Source: JAEUUM01 sp038326165 (GTDB lineage: Bacteria; Bacteroidota; Bacteroidia; Chitinophagales; Saprospiraceae). From it: a stretch of 9,120 bases of DNA. The stretch is from the NCBI GenBank assembly GCA_038326165.1, contig JBBQJT010000079.1, positions 1-9,120 on the forward strand. Reading direction: 5' to 3'. A program made the translations under genes and the position numbers. Below the pieces are notes generated by a model, which saw only the letters and a program-made list of their open reading frames with translations, ran no database searches and had not been told where the DNA came from. Position 1 is the stretch's first letter; each line of letters starts with the position of its first letter. This document shows, one piece after another, positions 7,677-9,120 of this stretch.

Positions 7677-8576
7677 TTAAAAATTGTGGCTCAACTGGCA
7701 GGTCAATTCGTGACTGTAGCCACCCCGCCATGCCACACCAGCCCAGGGATAACCCAAGCGATACTGAGTGATGATTCTGATGTTTTTATCCTCATTGATG
7801 TAGGTATCTATTCCTGTCGATATACCTGCGTAACCATTGCTAAGGCCGAAAACACCAAATGAAAAGAGGAAAGCTGAAAAATAATCAGCTTGAAATCCAA
7901 AATTCTTAATATTCAAATTATCGTATTGAGCCATCAATTGCCAGCGACTGTTATTGAGCGGAAGTATGGCATTTGCCTGAACTTGAAATTGCAACTGTGA
8001 TTTCTGATTGTCATTGGATGGGAGATAATACATCTGAATGCCGCTGGAGAAAATATTTTTATGATGACTGCCAAACTTCAATAGGGTTCCTGCTGAAGCG
8101 CCGAGTAAAAATTGAGATTCGGATCCATCGAAATACTGCAATTCAGATAAGTCTGCCAATTTTACATCAGACAAATTGATAGATCTATTGACATATTTAC
8201 CAGATAGACCTGCATAAAATGAATGATATTTGCTTGAAAGGGGCAATGAAACTGCCAACTGCGCATCAGTGCTGAAATTCTGATATGGACCAGCTTGCTG
8301 ATGTTGAAAACTAAACTGTCCAAAAGCCTTAATTGTGTTTTTGATGGTTGGTATTACACCAGCGGTAAAACCAATACCTTGGGGAGCATCGTTAAATCCT
8401 GTTAACCCTGTATGCACACCAGATTGAATGACTGATTGAGCATCGAGATACGATGATTGAATCAACAAATAAGAAAGGGAAGGTGAAAATTGAGTCTGAG
8501 TCCTGACTGACAAAGTGCTCGATAATGCTACTATTGTGCATGCCAATCCTAAGATTGGTTTGCTCGGTTTTCTCAT
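7677..8576 (-). CDS. PorP/SprF-like type IX secretion outer-membrane protein (299 aa, divergent)
   Basis: Probable outer-membrane beta-barrel of the PorP/SprF family, which works with T9SS and is known to be needed for secretion or attachment of type B (CHU_C) cargo such as SprB. Signal peptide about 1-27. The mature protein starts TQTQFSPSLSYLLIQSS (26-42), where the family usually has QFSQ...NPAYAG; the NPAYAG part is not kept. GLTGFNDAPQGIGFTAG (57-73) matches the family's W.GF.GAP stretch. Alternating beta-strand pattern follows, with AGPYQN, YAGLSGKYVNRSINLSDVKL and a C-terminal GGYSHELTCQLSHNF that recalls the usual SHEI ending and final Phe of an outer-membrane barrel. Length is normal for the family. 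First gene of the cluster, 21 nt before the cohesin-like type B cargo, so probably its dedicated partner. The divergence leaves some room for another barrel family. Confidence 0.72.
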   Translation of the reverse strand: MRKPSKPILGLACTIVALSSTLSVRTQTQFSPSLSYLLIQSSYLDAQSVIQSGVHTGLTGFNDAPQGIGFTAGVIPTIKNTIKAFGQFSFQHQQAGPYQNFSTDAQLAVSLPLSSKYHSFYAGLSGKYVNRSINLSDVKLADLSELQYFDGSESQFLLGASAGTLLKFGSHHKNIFSSGIQMYYLPSNDNQKSQLQFQVQANAILPLNNSRWQLMAQYDNLNIKNFGFQADYFSAFLFSFGVFGLSNGYAGISTGIDTYINEDKNIRIITQYRLGYPWAGVAWRGGYSHELTCQLSHNF

Positions 8577-8608
8577 GGGATATGTTCGGTTTTAAGGATA
8601 TAACTGGA

Positions 8609-8640
8609 CAAAGGTGCAGGCTTGTGAAATATCACACAAT
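8609..8640 (-). promoter_or_regulatory. Candidate Bacteroidota-type promoter for the three-gene cluster
   Basis: On the minus strand, ATTG at 8637-8640 serves as a -33 element and CACCTTTG at 8609-8616 as a -7 element (consensus TAnnTTTG, one mismatch at the first base), with a 20-nt spacer between 8616 and 8637. Transcription would begin near 8603, giving a leader of about 27 nt before the PorP/SprF-like start. It is the only such pair I found in this gap. The assignment is by eye. Confidence 0.35.
8623..8636. promoter_or_regulatory. Perfect inverted repeat TGTGA-N4-TCACA in the promoter spacer
   Basis: TGTGAAATATCACA has perfect 5-bp arms around a 4-bp centre. It resembles half-sites of CRP/FNR-family regulators, but those usually have a 6-bp centre, so the family cannot be assigned. 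A shifted reading also gives TTGTG (8622-8626) against CACAA (8635-8639). It falls between the candidate -33 and -7 elements, where a bound protein would be expected to block transcription. Confidence 0.3.
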
Positions 8641-8979
8641 ACCCTAATTATGCATTTAATACATATTATATTTTATTATAATAACTAAGCGAATATAATT
8701 TGACGGCTAGTTTACTTATGCAAAGACCCACCGATAAATACGAGCGTATTTTAGGCTTTAAAGCTAATATAACTGCGCTTAGCAGCACACGAAAAACCAA
8801 TAAAGAATAACTGAAAAACGCTCTTCAAAATGCGATAAAGCTATAAACCATAAACCTTGGCATTAACCTTAGCCTCAGCCTCCTTTGTCTGAATCCTGAC
8901 GTGTGTCCAATCAGGACAGGCTTTGATTTATATGATTAAATGATTAGTAGGATTTCTAATGCTCTCAATTTTTGAATAA
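8641..8979. other. Gene-free AT-rich intergenic stretch
   Basis: No convincing gene in either direction. The part at 8655-8700 is very AT-rich and includes the 12-bp perfect palindrome TTATTATAATAA (8673-8684). The longest start-to-stop frame of note is a 30-codon plus-strand frame at 8718-8810, not accepted as a gene. At 8894-8916, TCCTGA and TCAGGA could form a 6-bp hairpin with an 11-nt loop, with no T tract after it. From about 8841 to 8886 short pieces such as CCATAAACC, ATTAACC and AGCCTCAGCCTCC look like decayed edges of the tandem array that follows. Confidence 0.5.
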
Positions 8980-9120
8980 CCCATAAACAATTAACCCATA
9001 AAACCATAAACCATAACCCATAAACCCATAAACCATAAACCATTAACCCATTAACAATTAACCCATAAACCCATAACCCATAAACCATAACCCATAAACC
9101 CATAAACCCATAACCCATAA
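8980..9120. repeat. Degenerate short tandem array, CCCATAAA-type units, running off the right edge
   Basis: The whole stretch divides into about 20 head-to-tail units of 6-9 bp: CCCATAAA, CCATAAA, CCCATAA, CCATAA, one CCCATAAAA, plus CCATTAA, CCCATTAA and CAATTAA variants. On the minus strand the unit reads TTTATGGG. Unit length varies mainly by one C or one A, as expected from replication slippage. The array has no end inside the window. Its minus-strand translation gives a repetitive MGYGLWVYGL-like frame that is a by-product of the repeat, not a protein. Function unknown. Confidence 0.9.

Noticed and set aside
1906..7862. Many plus-strand and alternate minus-strand frames of 65-113 codons inside the large genes
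   Set aside because: They overlap proteins with clear domains and sorting tails, lack recognisable motifs, and are expected as shadows of long open genes in AT-rich DNA.
608..8576. Cellulosome or polysaccharide-utilisation locus
   Set aside because: No glycoside hydrolase, carbohydrate-binding module, SusC or SusD-like protein is visible; the cohesin and dockerin-like parts alone do not justify that label.
8718..8810. 30-codon plus-strand frame beginning MQRPTDKYERILGF
   Set aside because: Too short to judge, no leader signal, no family recognised and no neighbour in the same direction. A real micropeptide cannot be excluded, but conservation would be needed.
8894..8916. Hairpin TCCTGA/TCAGGA as a terminator for a gene to the right or left
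   Set aside because: The stem is only 6 bp with an 11-nt loop, no T tract follows on either strand, and no gene ends next to it.
8936..9118. 60-codon minus-strand frame rich in MGYGLWVYGL
   Set aside because: It is simply the translation of the CCCATAAA tandem array; the mix of unit lengths also breaks any fixed reading frame over longer stretches.
8980..9120. CRISPR array
   Set aside because: Units are 6-9 bp, head to tail and without spacers; CRISPR repeats are about 24-40 bp with unique spacers, and no cas gene is present.

Overview
The window looks like Bacteroidota, most likely the Saprospirales/Chitinophagales side. It is AT-rich, starts lack Shine-Dalgarno sequences, and every recognisable gene is a type IX secretion (T9SS) outer-membrane or cargo protein. 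The modules seen (HYR-like Ig repeats, a 'NGVTTFD' dockerin-like segment, an SprB repeat, a CHU_C tail, an 'IWFGFVA' N-terminal domain) commonly occur together in that group. The taxon is inferred from protein style; there is no rRNA or marker gene.

Layout: all genes read on the minus strand. From right to left: (a) 8980-9120, the visible part of a degenerate 6-9 bp tandem array (CCCATAAA type) that runs off the window; (b) 8577-8979, an AT-rich gene-free stretch with a candidate Bacteroidota promoter and a TGTGA-N4-TCACA palindrome next to the first gene; (c) a three-gene cluster with gaps of 21 and 25 nt: a PorP/SprF-like outer-membrane barrel (299 aa), a 998-aa protein with one clear and three divergent cohesin-like domains, an SprB repeat and a type B (CHU_C) T9SS tail, and a 1341-aa cysteine-rich HYR/Ig protein with a dockerin-like region and a type A T9SS tail; (d) a strong intrinsic terminator at 542-574; (e) 1-429, the first 143 codons of another secreted protein that continues past the left edge.

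How the genes may work together: PorP/SprF-like proteins are known partners of type B T9SS cargo, so the barrel is probably dedicated to the 998-aa protein. That protein offers cohesin-like modules at the cell surface, and the next gene encodes a dockerin-like module. The simplest hypothesis is a small non-cellulosomal cohesin-dockerin surface assembly: barrel, scaffold and a long Ig-like adhesin. No catalytic domain is visible in any of the three proteins, which argues for adhesion or matrix building rather than polysaccharide breakdown. The domain assignments are read by eye, and cohesin-dockerin binding is inferred, not shown.
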